64,000 nucleotides of DNA from Clavibacter michiganensis subsp. insidiosus (GTDB lineage Bacteria > Actinomycetota > Actinomycetes > Actinomycetales > Microbacteriaceae), in assembly GCF_002240565.1 (NCBI RefSeq), contig NZ_MZMO01000001.1:310001-374000 (forward strand). Reading direction: 5' to 3'. Positions within the stretch are counted from its first letter, which is position 1; every line of letters starts with the position of its first letter. This document shows, piece by piece, positions 21,899 through 30,333 of the stretch. A program made the position numbers and the translations under genes. The notes under the pieces are model-generated. The model was not told the origin of the DNA. It made no database searches and worked only from the letters and a program-made list of their open reading frames with translations.

Positions 21899-24540
21899 CG
21901 CGTCGCCTGCCCGGCCGCCGGCCCGCCGCCCCCGAGGCGCCCACGGGTCTCGAGAAGTACGACCGCGTCGCGCAGGAGACGGCATCCGTCGTGATCCGTC
22001 GCTACTCCACCTCCTTCGGGCTCGCGTCGCGCCTGCTCGGCGCCGACGTGCGCCAGCACATCGAGAACGTGTACGCGCTCGTGCGCGTGGCCGACGAGAT
22101 CGTCGACGGCGCCGCGGCCGGGGCGGGCGTGGATCCCGCGCACGTCGAGGCCCTGCTCGACGCGCTGGAGCAGGAGACCGAGGACGCGATGCTCCGCGGC
22201 TACAGCACCAACCTCGTGGTGCACGCCTTCGCGATCACGGCCCGCCGCGCCGGCTTCGGCGCCGAGCTCACCGCGCCGTTCTTCGCCTCCATGCGGATGG
22301 ACCTGCGGCGCATGGAGCACACGCCCGCGTCCTTCACCGAGTACGTCTACGGATCCGCCGAGGTCGTCGGCCTCATGTGCCTGCGCGCGTTCCTGGTCGG
22401 CCACGCCACGACGCGCCCCGAGCGGATCCGCTTCGAGGAGGGCGCCAAGCGCCTCGGCGCCGCGTTCCAGAAGGTCAACTTCCTGCGCGACCTCGCCGCC
22501 GACCACGGCGCGCTCGGCCGCAGCTACTTCCCCGGTGTCGACGTCGTGTCCTTCTCGGAGGCCGACAAGGAGCGCATCCTCGACGACATCGACCACGACC
22601 TCCGCATGTCCGGCGCCGTGATCCCCGATCTCCCGGCCTCCAGCCGCCGCGCCGTCGCGCTCGCGCAGGGCCTGTTCGCGGAGCTCGCCGTGCGCCTCCG
22701 CGACACCCCCGCGTCCGAGCTCGTGCGCACGCGCGTGCGGGTGCCGGATCCCGTCAAGGCCCGCATCGCGCTCGCCGCCGCCGCGGGCGCCGAGCCGTCC
22801 GGCGTCGACGGCCGCCTCGTGCGCCGCTCGCGCGCCCCTCGCGTGCACGCCGCGCGCCCGACCCCCGCATCCCGCGATGCCGCATCCCGTCCCGCCCCGA
22901 CCCAGCCCGTCCCGTCCGACCCCGAGCAGCAGGAGAGCGCCATGACCGCACCCACCGCCATCGTGATCGGCGGCGGGATCGCCGGCCTCGCCTCCGCGGC
23001 GCTCCTCGCCCGCGACGGCTACCGCGTCACCCTCGTCGAGGGCCGCGACGAGGTCGGCGGCCGCGCCGGCTCCTGGGAGAAGGACGGCTTCCGCTTCGAC
23101 CTCGGCCCCAGCTGGTACCTCATGCCCGAGGTGTTCGACCACTTCTTCCGTCTGTTGGGCACGAGCGCCGCCGAGCAGCTCGACCTGGTGCGCCTGCCCG
23201 GCTACCGCGTGCTCTTCGAGGGCGAGAGCGAGCCCATCGACATCCGCGACTCCCGCGAGGCCAACCTCGACCTGTTCGAGAGCGTCGAGCCCGGATCCCG
23301 CCCCGCGATGACCCGCTACCTCGATTCCGCGAAGGACGTCTACGAGGTCGCGAAGAAGCGCTTCCTCTACACGACCTTCGCCGACTACCGGCCGCTGCTG
23401 AAGCGCGACGTCGTCACCCGCACCGGCACGCTCGGGAAGCTGCTGCTCACGCCGCTCGAGACGCACGTCGCGCGCTACGTGAAGGACCGCCGCCTCCGCC
23501 AGATCCTCGGCTACCCGGCTGTCTTCCTCGGTTCCTCGCCGAAGCTGGCGCCGAGCATGTACCACCTCATGAGCCACCTCGACCTCGAGGACGGCGTGCT
23601 CTACCCGCAGGGCGGCCTCATCACGGTCATCGACGCGATCGCGAGCGTCGCGCGCGGCGAGGGCGTCGAGATCCGCACGGGCGCGCCCGTCTCGCGCATC
23701 CTCACCGAGCCGACGAAGGCCGGCAAGGCGCGGGCGCGCGGCGTGCAGATCACGACCGACGCCGGCACCGAGACCCTCGAGGCCGACGTGGTCGTCTCCA
23801 CCGCCGACCTGCACCACACGGAGACCGAGCTCATCCCCGAGGCGTTCCGCACCTACCCGCAGGCGTACTGGGACAAGGCCACCGCGGGCCCCGGCGCCGT
23901 GCTCGTCTACCTCGGCGTGGAGGGCGGCCTGCCTGAGCTGCACCACCACACGCTGCTGTTCACGGAGGACTGGGACGAGAACTTCTCCCGCTTCTTCCCG
24001 CCGAAGGGCGGCACGACCTCGGTGCCGGATCCCGCGAGCATCTACGTCTGCAAGCCCAGCGCCACCGACCCGTCTGTCGCGCCGGAGGGATACGAGAACG
24101 TCTTCATCCTCGTGCCGATCCCCGCCGACCCGACCATCGGCCGCGGCGGCGTCGACGGCGCCGGGGACGCGCGCGTGGAGGAGATCGCCGATCGCGCCAT
24201 CCAGCAGATCAGCGACTGGGCCGGCATCCCCGACCTCGCCGAGCGCATCGTCCTCCGCCGCACCTCGGGCCCCGGCGACTTCGCCGCCGAACTGCACTCG
24301 TGGAAGGGCACCATCCTCGGGCCCGCCCACACGCTCACCCAGTCGGCCATGTTCCGCGCCGGCAACACGAGCAAGAAGGTCGACGGGTTGCACTACGCCG
24401 GCGGATCCACCATCCCCGGCATCGGCCTGCCCATGTGCCTCATCAGCGCGGAGATCCTCGTGAAGCGCCTCCGCGGCGACACGTCGACCGGCCCGGGCGC
24501 GGTGCCGCTCGTGCGCACGGTCGGCCGCTCGGTGGTCTGA
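21895..24540 (+). CDS. crtB: Phytoene synthase reading in frame into phytoene desaturase (CrtB-CrtI fusion as sequenced)
   Basis: From ATG 21895 the frame stays open for 881 codons. Residues ~15-300 are phytoene synthase: first Asp motif DEIVD (D67, D71), second DLAAD (D199, D203), with STSF and YVYGSAEVVGLMC. It condenses two GGPP to phytoene. Residues ~290-349 are a Pro/Ala/Arg/Ser-rich low-complexity tail. No stop intervenes before the complete CrtI sequence begins at 22942, so ribosomes would make a fused protein. Other junctions in this operon use ATGA or TGATG overlaps. The crtI start is also ATGA, and its TGA (22943-22945) would stop crtB only in a different frame. This may therefore reflect a one-base indel in the crtB tail rather than a true fusion. 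Confidence 0.85.
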   Translation: MTRRLPGRRPAAPEAPTGLEKYDRVAQETASVVIRRYSTSFGLASRLLGADVRQHIENVYALVRVADEIVDGAAAGAGVDPAHVEALLDALEQETEDAMLRGYSTNLVVHAFAITARRAGFGAELTAPFFASMRMDLRRMEHTPASFTEYVYGSAEVVGLMCLRAFLVGHATTRPERIRFEEGAKRLGAAFQKVNFLRDLAADHGALGRSYFPGVDVVSFSEADKERILDDIDHDLRMSGAVIPDLPASSRRAVALAQGLFAELAVRLRDTPASELVRTRVRVPDPVKARIALAAAAGAEPSGVDGRLVRRSRAPRVHAARPTPASRDAASRPAPTQPVPSDPEQQESAMTAPTAIVIGGGIAGLASAALLARDGYRVTLVEGRDEVGGRAGSWEKDGFRFDLGPSWYLMPEVFDHFFRLLGTSAAEQLDLVRLPGYRVLFEGESEPIDIRDSREANLDLFESVEPGSRPAMTRYLDSAKDVYEVAKKRFLYTTFADYRPLLKRDVVTRTGTLGKLLLTPLETHVARYVKDRRLRQILGYPAVFLGSSPKLAPSMYHLMSHLDLEDGVLYPQGGLITVIDAIASVARGEGVEIRTGAPVSRILTEPTKAGKARARGVQITTDAGTETLEADVVVSTADLHHTETELIPEAFRTYPQAYWDKATAGPGAVLVYLGVEGGLPELHHHTLLFTEDWDENFSRFFPPKGGTTSVPDPASIYVCKPSATDPSVAPEGYENVFILVPIPADPTIGRGGVDGAGDARVEEIADRAIQQISDWAGIPDLAERIVLRRTSGPGDFAAELHSWKGTILGPAHTLTQSAMFRAGNTSKKVDGLHYAGGSTIPGIGLPMCLISAEILVKRLRGDTSTGPGAVPLVRTVGRSVV
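22942..24540 (+). CDS. crtI: Phytoene desaturase, internal start within the CrtB frame
   Basis: 532 aa FAD-dependent CrtI-type desaturase. The N-terminal dinucleotide-binding motif VIGGGIAGLASAALLARDGY, then EGRDEVGGRAGSW, and the C-terminal FAD motif YAGGSTIPGIGLPMCLISAE are complete. It converts phytoene to lycopene by successive desaturations. AGGAG at 22931-22935, 6-7 bp before ATG 22942, is a good ribosome site, so CrtI can be made independently even if the upstream frame reads through. The stop overlaps the crtYe start (TGATG). Confidence 0.92.
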   Translation: MTAPTAIVIGGGIAGLASAALLARDGYRVTLVEGRDEVGGRAGSWEKDGFRFDLGPSWYLMPEVFDHFFRLLGTSAAEQLDLVRLPGYRVLFEGESEPIDIRDSREANLDLFESVEPGSRPAMTRYLDSAKDVYEVAKKRFLYTTFADYRPLLKRDVVTRTGTLGKLLLTPLETHVARYVKDRRLRQILGYPAVFLGSSPKLAPSMYHLMSHLDLEDGVLYPQGGLITVIDAIASVARGEGVEIRTGAPVSRILTEPTKAGKARARGVQITTDAGTETLEADVVVSTADLHHTETELIPEAFRTYPQAYWDKATAGPGAVLVYLGVEGGLPELHHHTLLFTEDWDENFSRFFPPKGGTTSVPDPASIYVCKPSATDPSVAPEGYENVFILVPIPADPTIGRGGVDGAGDARVEEIADRAIQQISDWAGIPDLAERIVLRRTSGPGDFAAELHSWKGTILGPAHTLTQSAMFRAGNTSKKVDGLHYAGGSTIPGIGLPMCLISAEILVKRLRGDTSTGPGAVPLVRTVGRSVV

Positions 24541-24884
24541 TGGGGCTCGTCTACCTGGTGCTGCTGCTCGGGGCGCTGGGCTGCATGATGCTCATCGACC
24601 GGCGCTGGCGCCTGTTCTTCTGGCGCGACCGCACGGCGGCGGCGGGCACGCTGCTCATCGGCGTGGCGTTCTTCCTGCTGTGGGACATCGCGGGCATCTC
24701 GCAGGGCATCTTCTTCCGCGGCGAGACGCCGTTCATGACGGGGATCCTCGTGGGCCCGGAGCTGCCGCTCGAGGAGGTCTTCTTCCTCACGCTGCTCTGC
24801 TACCTCACGATGAACCTCGTCAACGGGTTCAGCCGGCTCGCCGACCACCACGTCGCCCGGGCGAGGGAGCGCGCGAACCGATGA
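24540..24884 (+). CDS. crtYe: Lycopene cyclase domain protein, CrtYe-type subunit
   Basis: 114 aa with three membrane segments (about 2-19, 34-52, 77-95). The conserved PLEEVFFL motif (P-x-E-E-x-x-F), the presumed catalytic carboxylate site of heterodimeric CrtYc/d-CrtYe/f cyclases, lies near residue 76. It works with the next gene's product to cyclise the C50 (or C40) acyclic carotenoid ends. Whether epsilon rings (decaprenoxanthin) or beta rings (C.p.450 type) form cannot be read from sequence. Start overlaps crtI stop and its stop overlaps crtYf start. Confidence 0.87.
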   Translation: MGLVYLVLLLGALGCMMLIDRRWRLFFWRDRTAAAGTLLIGVAFFLLWDIAGISQGIFFRGETPFMTGILVGPELPLEEVFFLTLLCYLTMNLVNGFSRLADHHVARARERANR

Positions 24885-25249
24885 GCTACCTCGTGCTCGA
24901 CCTGCTGTTCCTGATCCCGGTCGCGGTCGTCGGGTTCCTGTTCCGCCGCCTGCTGCTCCGCGAGGCGAACGCCGTGCCCTACGGATCCAGCCGCTTCGAC
25001 TACCCCGAGTACTACTGGTACCGGCGGATGCCCGTCGCGATCCTGCTCGTGATGACGCTGATCTTCGACAACATCATGATCAAGGTCGGCCTCGTCAGCT
25101 ACGACCCCGACAAGCTGGTGGGCCTCATCCTCGGCTACGCGCCCATCGAGGACTTCGCCTACGCGATCGCCGCGCTCGTGCTGCTGCCCGCCGTCTGGTA
25201 CCTGCTGCGCCGCCGCCGCAGCGTCTCCGGCATCGAAGCGCATGAGTGA
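24881..25249 (+). CDS. crtYf: Lycopene cyclase domain protein, CrtYf-type subunit
   Basis: 122 aa, three membrane segments, with the partner carboxylate motif YAPIEDFAY (P-I-E-D-x-x-Y) near residue 88. It overlaps crtYe by ATGA and crtEb by 8 bp, so the subunits are translationally coupled. Heterodimeric membrane-bound cyclases of this kind are a hallmark of Gram-positive C50-carotenoid producers. Confidence 0.87.
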   Translation: MSYLVLDLLFLIPVAVVGFLFRRLLLREANAVPYGSSRFDYPEYYWYRRMPVAILLVMTLIFDNIMIKVGLVSYDPDKLVGLILGYAPIEDFAYAIAALVLLPAVWYLLRRRRSVSGIEAHE

Positions 25250-26138
25250 CGTGCGCGCGCGCCCGGGCGCCGCGGAGATGCTGCGCACCATCGCGTTGTC
25301 GTCCCGCCCGCTCTCCTGGGTGAACACGGCGTTCCCGTTCGCGGCCGCGTACCTCACGGTCACGCGCGAGCTCGACCTCACGGCGATCCTCGGCACCCTC
25401 TACTTCCTCATCCCGTACAACCTCGCGATGTACGGCATCAACGACGTCTTCGACTACGAGTCCGACATGCGGAACCCGCGGAAGGGCGGCGTGGAGGGCG
25501 CGGTGCTGGCGCGCGCCATGCACCGGCCGGTGCTGATCGCGGTGCTCGTCACGAACGTGCCGTTCCTCGTCTACCTCGTGGCCGTGGGATCCGCGGCCAG
25601 CGTCGCCGTGCTCGCCGTGAGCGTCTTCGCCGTGGTCGCGTACTCGCTGAAGGGCCTCCGCTTCAAGGAGCGCCCGGTGCTCGACTCGCTCACCTCGAGC
25701 ACGCACTTCACGTCGCCCGCCGTCTACGGGATCGTGCTCGCGGGCGGCGCCTTCACGCCCGCGCTGGGGGCGATCTTCGCGGCCTTCTTCCTGTGGGGCG
25801 TCGCCTCGCACGCGTTCGGCGCCGTGCAGGACATCGTGGCCGACCGCGAGGGCGGCATCTCCTCCATCGCGACCGTGCTCGGCGGGGCCGTCACCGTGCG
25901 GATCGCCGTGATCGCGTACGCCGCGGCCGGGGTCGCGATGCTCGTCACGGGGTTCCCCGGCGTGTTCGCGGCGCTCCTCGTCATCCCCTACATCCTCAGC
26001 ACGGCGCCGTTCTGGTCGATCCGCGACGAGGACGCGGCGGCGGCGAACCGCGGCTGGCGCCGCTTCCTCGGCCTCAACTTCCTGTCCGGCTTCGTGGTGA
26101 CGATGCTCCTCATCGCGTACTGGCTCGCGAACCCCTGA
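25242..26138 (+). CDS. crtEb: Lycopene elongase, UbiA prenyltransferase family
   Basis: 298 aa integral membrane prenyltransferase with about eight hydrophobic segments. The first Asp-rich motif is NDVFDYESD (~67-75, N-D-x-x-D-x-x-x-D), and the second is DIVADREGG (~198-206). In C50-carotenoid pathways this enzyme adds two C5 units from DMAPP to lycopene, giving flavuxanthin-type C50 products. Its place at the operon's end after the two cyclase subunits matches Corynebacterium and other Microbacteriaceae crt clusters. Confidence 0.93.
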   Translation: MSDVRARPGAAEMLRTIALSSRPLSWVNTAFPFAAAYLTVTRELDLTAILGTLYFLIPYNLAMYGINDVFDYESDMRNPRKGGVEGAVLARAMHRPVLIAVLVTNVPFLVYLVAVGSAASVAVLAVSVFAVVAYSLKGLRFKERPVLDSLTSSTHFTSPAVYGIVLAGGAFTPALGAIFAAFFLWGVASHAFGAVQDIVADREGGISSIATVLGGAVTVRIAVIAYAAAGVAMLVTGFPGVFAALLVIPYILSTAPFWSIRDEDAAAANRGWRRFLGLNFLSGFVVTMLLIAYWLANP

Positions 26139-26160
26139 CGCCGGAGGCCGGGGAGGGCGG

Positions 26161-27408
26161 ATGGACGCGAGGGCGGGCGCCGGCCGGGTCGGGACGTGGC
26201 GGCGCCTCCCCGCCGAGGTCCGGATCCTCGTCCTCGCCCGGGCCGTCAACCGGCTCGGCGCCTTCACGCTGCCGTTCCTCACGGTGGTGCTCACGGTCGA
26301 CCTCGGGGCGTCGCTCGCGACCGCGGGACTCGTCGTCGCGCTCTTCGGCGCCGCCACCATCCCGTCGCGGATCCTCGGCGGGATCCTCGCCGACGCGATC
26401 GGCCGCCGGAGCACGATCGCGCTCGGGCTGACGCTCACCGCCGGCTTCCAGCTCATGCTGGCCGCGGCTCCGGGCATCGCGACGGCCGCGGTCGCGGCGG
26501 TGCTCCTCGGCCTGGCCTTCGAGGTATACGAGCCGCCGTCGCAGGCGCTCGTCGCGGACCTCGTCGTGGACGACCGCGAACGGGTGGCCGCGTACGGCCT
26601 GTACGGGGCGGCGCTCGCGGTGGCGGGCGTGCTGGCTGGTGTCCTCGCCGCGATCCTGGGCGGGATCGACCTGCGCCTGCTGTTCGTCGCGGACGCGGCG
26701 AGCTGCCTGGCCTGCGCCGCCCTCGTGCTCGTCGGGCTCCGTCGGCTCGCCCTGGTCCCGAACGCGGACCCGGACCCTCCGGGGGACGCCGCCGCGCCCG
26801 TGGCCGGCCCGCGCAGCCCGTGGCGGGACCCGCTGCTCCTCGCGATGCTCGCGAGCGGCACCGGGTTCGCGGTGCTCTACCTGCAGATCGACGTCGCCCT
26901 CCCGCTGACCCTGGCCGAACGGGGGATCGGCCCGGCGACGCTCGAGGTGCTGCTCGCCGCATCCGCCCTCACGATCGTCATCGGGCAGCCCCTCCTGACG
27001 CGCGGGCCCGTGTCCCGCCTCGGGAGCACGGCGGCGATGTCGGCCGGCTTCGTGCTCCTCGGCGCCGGCTTCGCGCTCGTGGGGCAGGCGGCGGACCTCC
27101 CCGGGCTCGTCGCGGCGACCGTCGTCTGGAGCCTCGGCGACCTGATCCTGCTGGGCCGCGCCACGGCCCTCGTCGCCGCCATCGCGCCCGCCGCCGCGCG
27201 CGGGCGCTACCTGTCGGCGTACGGGGTCAGCTGGGGCGTCGCCGCGATGGTCGGACCGCTCCTCGGGACGCAGCTCATCGCCCGCCTGCACGCGGCCGGG
27301 ACCTGGGACGCGCTCGGCGCCCTGTGCCTGGTGCTCGCCCTCGCGCAGCCGGTCGTCTCCGGGATCGCGCGGCGGACCGGGCGGCTCCCCGCACGGCCTG
27401 CGCCATGA
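26161..27408 (+). CDS. MFS transporter
   Basis: 415 aa with 12 predicted membrane helices and a central hydrophilic loop (~195-215). The first cytoplasmic loop contains GGILADAIGRRSTIA, the MFS motif A (G-x-L-A-D-x-x-G-R-R). Drug-efflux or small-molecule export is the usual role for such 12-helix proteins, but the substrate is unknown. GGGAGGG just before ATG 26161 gives the ribosome site. It starts 22 bp after crtEb and could be the last gene of that transcript. Confidence 0.87.
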   Translation: MDARAGAGRVGTWRRLPAEVRILVLARAVNRLGAFTLPFLTVVLTVDLGASLATAGLVVALFGAATIPSRILGGILADAIGRRSTIALGLTLTAGFQLMLAAAPGIATAAVAAVLLGLAFEVYEPPSQALVADLVVDDRERVAAYGLYGAALAVAGVLAGVLAAILGGIDLRLLFVADAASCLACAALVLVGLRRLALVPNADPDPPGDAAAPVAGPRSPWRDPLLLAMLASGTGFAVLYLQIDVALPLTLAERGIGPATLEVLLAASALTIVIGQPLLTRGPVSRLGSTAAMSAGFVLLGAGFALVGQAADLPGLVAATVVWSLGDLILLGRATALVAAIAPAAARGRYLSAYGVSWGVAAMVGPLLGTQLIARLHAAGTWDALGALCLVLALAQPVVSGIARRTGRLPARPAP

Positions 27409-27427
27409 GCCGGGTGCCTGATCCCGC

Positions 27428-27748
27428 TCAGTAGTGCGTCGGCAGCATGCCGGTGGCGAGCTCGCGGCGGCGGCGCGCGTGCTCGCCCGCGAAGGAGAGC
27501 AGCTCCATGTCGTGCTCGCGCATCCACGCGACGGCGTCCTCGAGCGTGACGGCGGTGGACACCCACACGCGGCGGCCGGAGTCGTCGACCGCGTCGGCGT
27601 AGACCTCGAAGACGGGATCCGCGCCGGGCGCGCGCACGGTGGGCACGACGTAGCCGAGCACGGGCTGCGACGCGACCTGCACGCGCCACGCGCCCTGGTG
27701 GTAGCGGGCGTGCGGGTGGTGGATGAGGGGCTCGGGCTCGCGGGTCAT
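27428..27748 (-). CDS. Conserved hypothetical protein
   Basis: 106 aa soluble protein of no recognised family. It begins EPLIHHPHARYHQGAWRVQVAS, has alternating strands up to ~70 and a C-terminal helix rich in Arg/Glu (MREHDMELLSFAGEHARRRREL). Start chosen at ATG 27748 because GGAG lies 8 bp upstream. It ends just after the MFS gene on the opposite strand (convergent, 19 bp). Confidence 0.65.
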   Translation of the reverse strand: MTREPEPLIHHPHARYHQGAWRVQVASQPVLGYVVPTVRAPGADPVFEVYADAVDDSGRRVWVSTAVTLEDAVAWMREHDMELLSFAGEHARRRRELATGMLPTHY

Positions 27749-27897
27749 CGGTGCTCCAGGTGTCAGGTCGGGGGCGCGAGCACCCGGCCGTGCTCGTGGA
27801 CGACGATAGGCTGTGCGTCCGACACGGGGGTGGTCGGTGCCTGGTCTGCGCACGGTCTGCGCATGACGGACGGACGCCCCGCGATCCCCAGGAGCCC

Positions 27898-28629
27898 ATG
27901 TCACCGCCGATCCGCCTCCTCCACCAGACGGTCCGCCCCTTCGTGGCGGCCGGCCTGCGCGGCGGCATCCCCACCCCGCTGACCGCGGCCGTGCCCACGG
28001 ACGCGCCCGTCGGCGTGGTGCCGGGGCCGGATCCCGACCGGATCCTCGTGCTCGGCGGCATCGGCGGATCCGGCGTCGGTCTCCGCACCCACGCGGAGGG
28101 CGTCGCGGCGCAGTCGGCGAAGGCGCTCGCCGCGATCACGGGCCGAGGCGTCGAGTGGCGCACCGTCCCGCTCGCCGACCAGCACCTCACCGCCACGCAG
28201 GAGGCCGTGCGGCAGATCACCGAGCTGCACCGCTACGACGTCGTGCTCGTGATGCCCGGGGTCGCCGACGCCCTGGAGCTCGCGCGCATCACCCCGTGGG
28301 TCCACCGCCTCGAGGACCTGCTCGACCACCTCGTGGAGCAGACCGCCGACAACTCGATCGTGCTGGTCTCGGACGTGCCGCAGGTGTCGCAGTACGTGGA
28401 GGCGGGCACGTTCGTGCGCGGCCTATTCCGGGATCACGCGATGTACCTGTCGCAGCGCAAGGCCGAGGTCTGCGCGCGCTTCCCGCAGGTCACGTCGGTG
28501 AAGCTGCCGGACGCGGGCCCGGTCGACTTCGAGGGCGGCGAGTTCCGCTACTCCTCCATGTACCGCCGCTGGGGCGAGCACGTGGGCCGCGTGATCGCCG
28601 ACCTGCAGGCGGGGCGCGGACCGGCCTGA
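27898..28629 (+). CDS. SGNH/GDSL-type hydrolase-like protein
   Basis: 243 aa. ILVLGGIGGSGVG (residues ~50-62) resembles SGNH block I (G-D-S with the Ser after a strand), LRTHAEGVAAQ follows as block II context, and VLVMPGVAD near residue 120 stands where the G-x-N-D oxyanion block lies. Asp and His for the C-terminal block are plausible in FRDH / RWGEHVG. Family members are esterases or acyltransferases. The degenerate motifs make activity uncertain. AGGAG 4-5 bp before ATG 27898 decides the start. No signal peptide. Confidence 0.65.
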   Translation: MSPPIRLLHQTVRPFVAAGLRGGIPTPLTAAVPTDAPVGVVPGPDPDRILVLGGIGGSGVGLRTHAEGVAAQSAKALAAITGRGVEWRTVPLADQHLTATQEAVRQITELHRYDVVLVMPGVADALELARITPWVHRLEDLLDHLVEQTADNSIVLVSDVPQVSQYVEAGTFVRGLFRDHAMYLSQRKAEVCARFPQVTSVKLPDAGPVDFEGGEFRYSSMYRRWGEHVGRVIADLQAGRGPA

Positions 28630-28674
28630 CCCGGGCCGCGTCACCGGGCCCGGCGGATCCGCCCGCTCGCGTCC

Positions 28675-29691
28675 CTAGCGCCCGCGCCGCTGCCCGCGCG
28701 GCGGGGGAGTGCGCTTGCCGCCGCCCTTCGGGGTCGGCTTCTTCGCGCCCGCGGCGCCCGGCTTGCCCGCGGCCTTGCGGGCGGTCTTCTGCGCCGCGGT
28801 CGGCTTCCGGCGGTCGCGCTCGTCGTCGTCCCGCTGCGACCGGGAGCTCGCGGCCGTGCGCCCGCGGACGATGCCCACCAGCTCCTCGATGGCGGGGGAG
28901 GCGTCGCCCTCGCGCCAGGCCACGGCGATCCGCGTCTCCGGCAGGTCGTGCACGGGCACCGCGACGACGTCCTTGCGCGCGTGCAGCCGGCCGAGCGCGT
29001 GCGGCACGACCACGAAGCCGACGCCGGCGGCGACCAGCTCGACGGCCGCGGCGACGTCCTCGGGCATCGGGACGGGATCCGCGCCCGCGGTGCGTCCTGG
29101 CCAGCCCGGCACCCGCTCGGCCGGCTGCAGGAGCAGGTCCTCCGCGAGGTCGGCGATCGCGATCGCGTCGGCCGTGGCGTGCGCGTGCTCCTTGGGCAGG
29201 ATCGCGACCTGAACCTCGACGTAGAGCGGCACGATCGTGAGGCCGCGCCCGTCGACGGGGAGGCGGAGGAACGCGACGTCCGCGGATCCGTCGACCACGG
29301 CGGGCGCCGCGTCGGGCTCGGCGAGCGGCACGACCCGCAGCGGCACGTCGGCGACGCGCTCGTCCCAGGCGCGGGTCCACTTGGCGACGGTGACGCCCGG
29401 GACGATCGCGACGACGAGTCCGCGCGGCGGCGCTGCTGCCTCCTCGGCCAGGCGCGCGTCGTCCGCGGCGATCGCGGCGCGTGCCTCGACGAGCCGGTCC
29501 TCGCCCGCGGGGCTGAGGCGGGTGGGGCCGTCGTCGCGCACGAACAGCTCGACGCCCCAGAGCGCCTCGAGGTCGAGGATCGAACGGCTGACGGCGATGC
29601 GCGAGACGTTGAGGGCCTTCGCGGCGCGGGCGAAGTGCAGCTCGGCGGCGACGGCGGCGAAGTGCCGGAGGGCGGTCGGGTCGGCGTCCAC
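28675..29691 (-). CDS. LysR-family transcriptional regulator with basic C-terminal tail
   Basis: 338 aa. Residues 1-60 form the LysR helix-turn-helix (LRHFAAVAAELHFARAAKALNVSRIAVSRSILDLE), followed by a two-lobed periplasmic-binding-protein-like effector domain (~90-290). Unusually, after about residue 290 there is a ~45-residue Lys/Arg/Pro/Gly-rich tail with no acidic residues, not normal for LysR proteins and resembling the DNA-binding tails of mycobacterial histone-like proteins. The frame is continuous, so it is a real extension or the result of a past frameshift near the end. Target genes are unknown; the DUF5997 gene is divergent upstream. Confidence 0.85.
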   Translation of the reverse strand: MDADPTALRHFAAVAAELHFARAAKALNVSRIAVSRSILDLEALWGVELFVRDDGPTRLSPAGEDRLVEARAAIAADDARLAEEAAAPPRGLVVAIVPGVTVAKWTRAWDERVADVPLRVVPLAEPDAAPAVVDGSADVAFLRLPVDGRGLTIVPLYVEVQVAILPKEHAHATADAIAIADLAEDLLLQPAERVPGWPGRTAGADPVPMPEDVAAAVELVAAGVGFVVVPHALGRLHARKDVVAVPVHDLPETRIAVAWREGDASPAIEELVGIVRGRTAASSRSQRDDDERDRRKPTAAQKTARKAAGKPGAAGAKKPTPKGGGKRTPPPRGQRRGR

Positions 29692-29782
29692 GGGAGTCCC
29701 CTCGATGGCCCGCTCGGTGGTGGCGCGCGGAGCGGCGGCGGGTCAGATCCAGGCTAGTGCAGGGCGCCCCGGGCCCCGACGG

Positions 29783-29788
29783 TACCCT
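29783..29788 (+). promoter_or_regulatory. Leaderless -10 box of the DUF5997 gene
   Basis: TACCCT, 6 bp before ATG 29795. Confidence 0.6.
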
Positions 29789-29794
29789 GGGCTC

Positions 29795-30226
29795 ATGACG
29801 AGCCCCGGATCCAGCCAGACGATGAAGGCCGCGACCGCGGCGAAGAAGCTGGGCGTGCACTTCCCGGCGACCCCCGTGGAGTTCCAGGAGTCGACCCCGT
29901 CCCGCGCGGAGCTCGCCGAGATGCACGAGAACCCGCCCGAGTGGCTGGCCACCCTGCTGCGCGACGGCCCGCACCCGCGCCAGGTCATCGCCGGCAAGCT
30001 CGGGATCTCCATCGCCGGCCTCGCCCGCGGCGGCGTCGACGAGGCCCTCACCACCGCCCAGATCAAGGAGCTGCTGCAGGCCCCGCCGCAGTGGCTCGTG
30101 CAGGAGCGCGCGACGCAGGCCGAGGTGCGCGAGGAGCAGATCCGCGTGAAGAACCGCGACGCCGGCCGTGCCGCGATGGCCGCCGAGCGCGAGCGCCAGG
30201 AGGGCACCGGCGGCGCGCGCCGCTGA
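29795..30226 (+). CDS. DUF5997 family protein
   Basis: 143 aa. It begins MTSPGSSQTMKAATAAKKLGVHFPATPVEFQ and is highly charged, with helices to the C-terminus (ATQAEVREEQIRVKNRDAGRA). This matches the actinobacterial DUF5997 family, of unknown function, typically encoded divergently from a LysR-type regulator as here. It is cytoplasmic, with no enzymatic motif. The start is fixed by the -10 box 6 bp upstream. Confidence 0.82.
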   Translation: MTSPGSSQTMKAATAAKKLGVHFPATPVEFQESTPSRAELAEMHENPPEWLATLLRDGPHPRQVIAGKLGISIAGLARGGVDEALTTAQIKELLQAPPQWLVQERATQAEVREEQIRVKNRDAGRAAMAAERERQEGTGGARR

Positions 30227-30333
30227 CCCGATCCGCACCGGCCCGGGTCCGGCCCGGGACGCGGCCGGCCCTGAGCGGATGATCCCGGGGACCCCGCCCC
30301 CGCGATCCCGGCCGCGCGTGAGACCCTGATGCG

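Noticed and set aside
20551..24540. Start of the CrtB frame at 20551
   Set aside because: This frame runs through idi and crtE in another phase. The conserved CrtB start is ATG 21895, overlapping the crtE stop.
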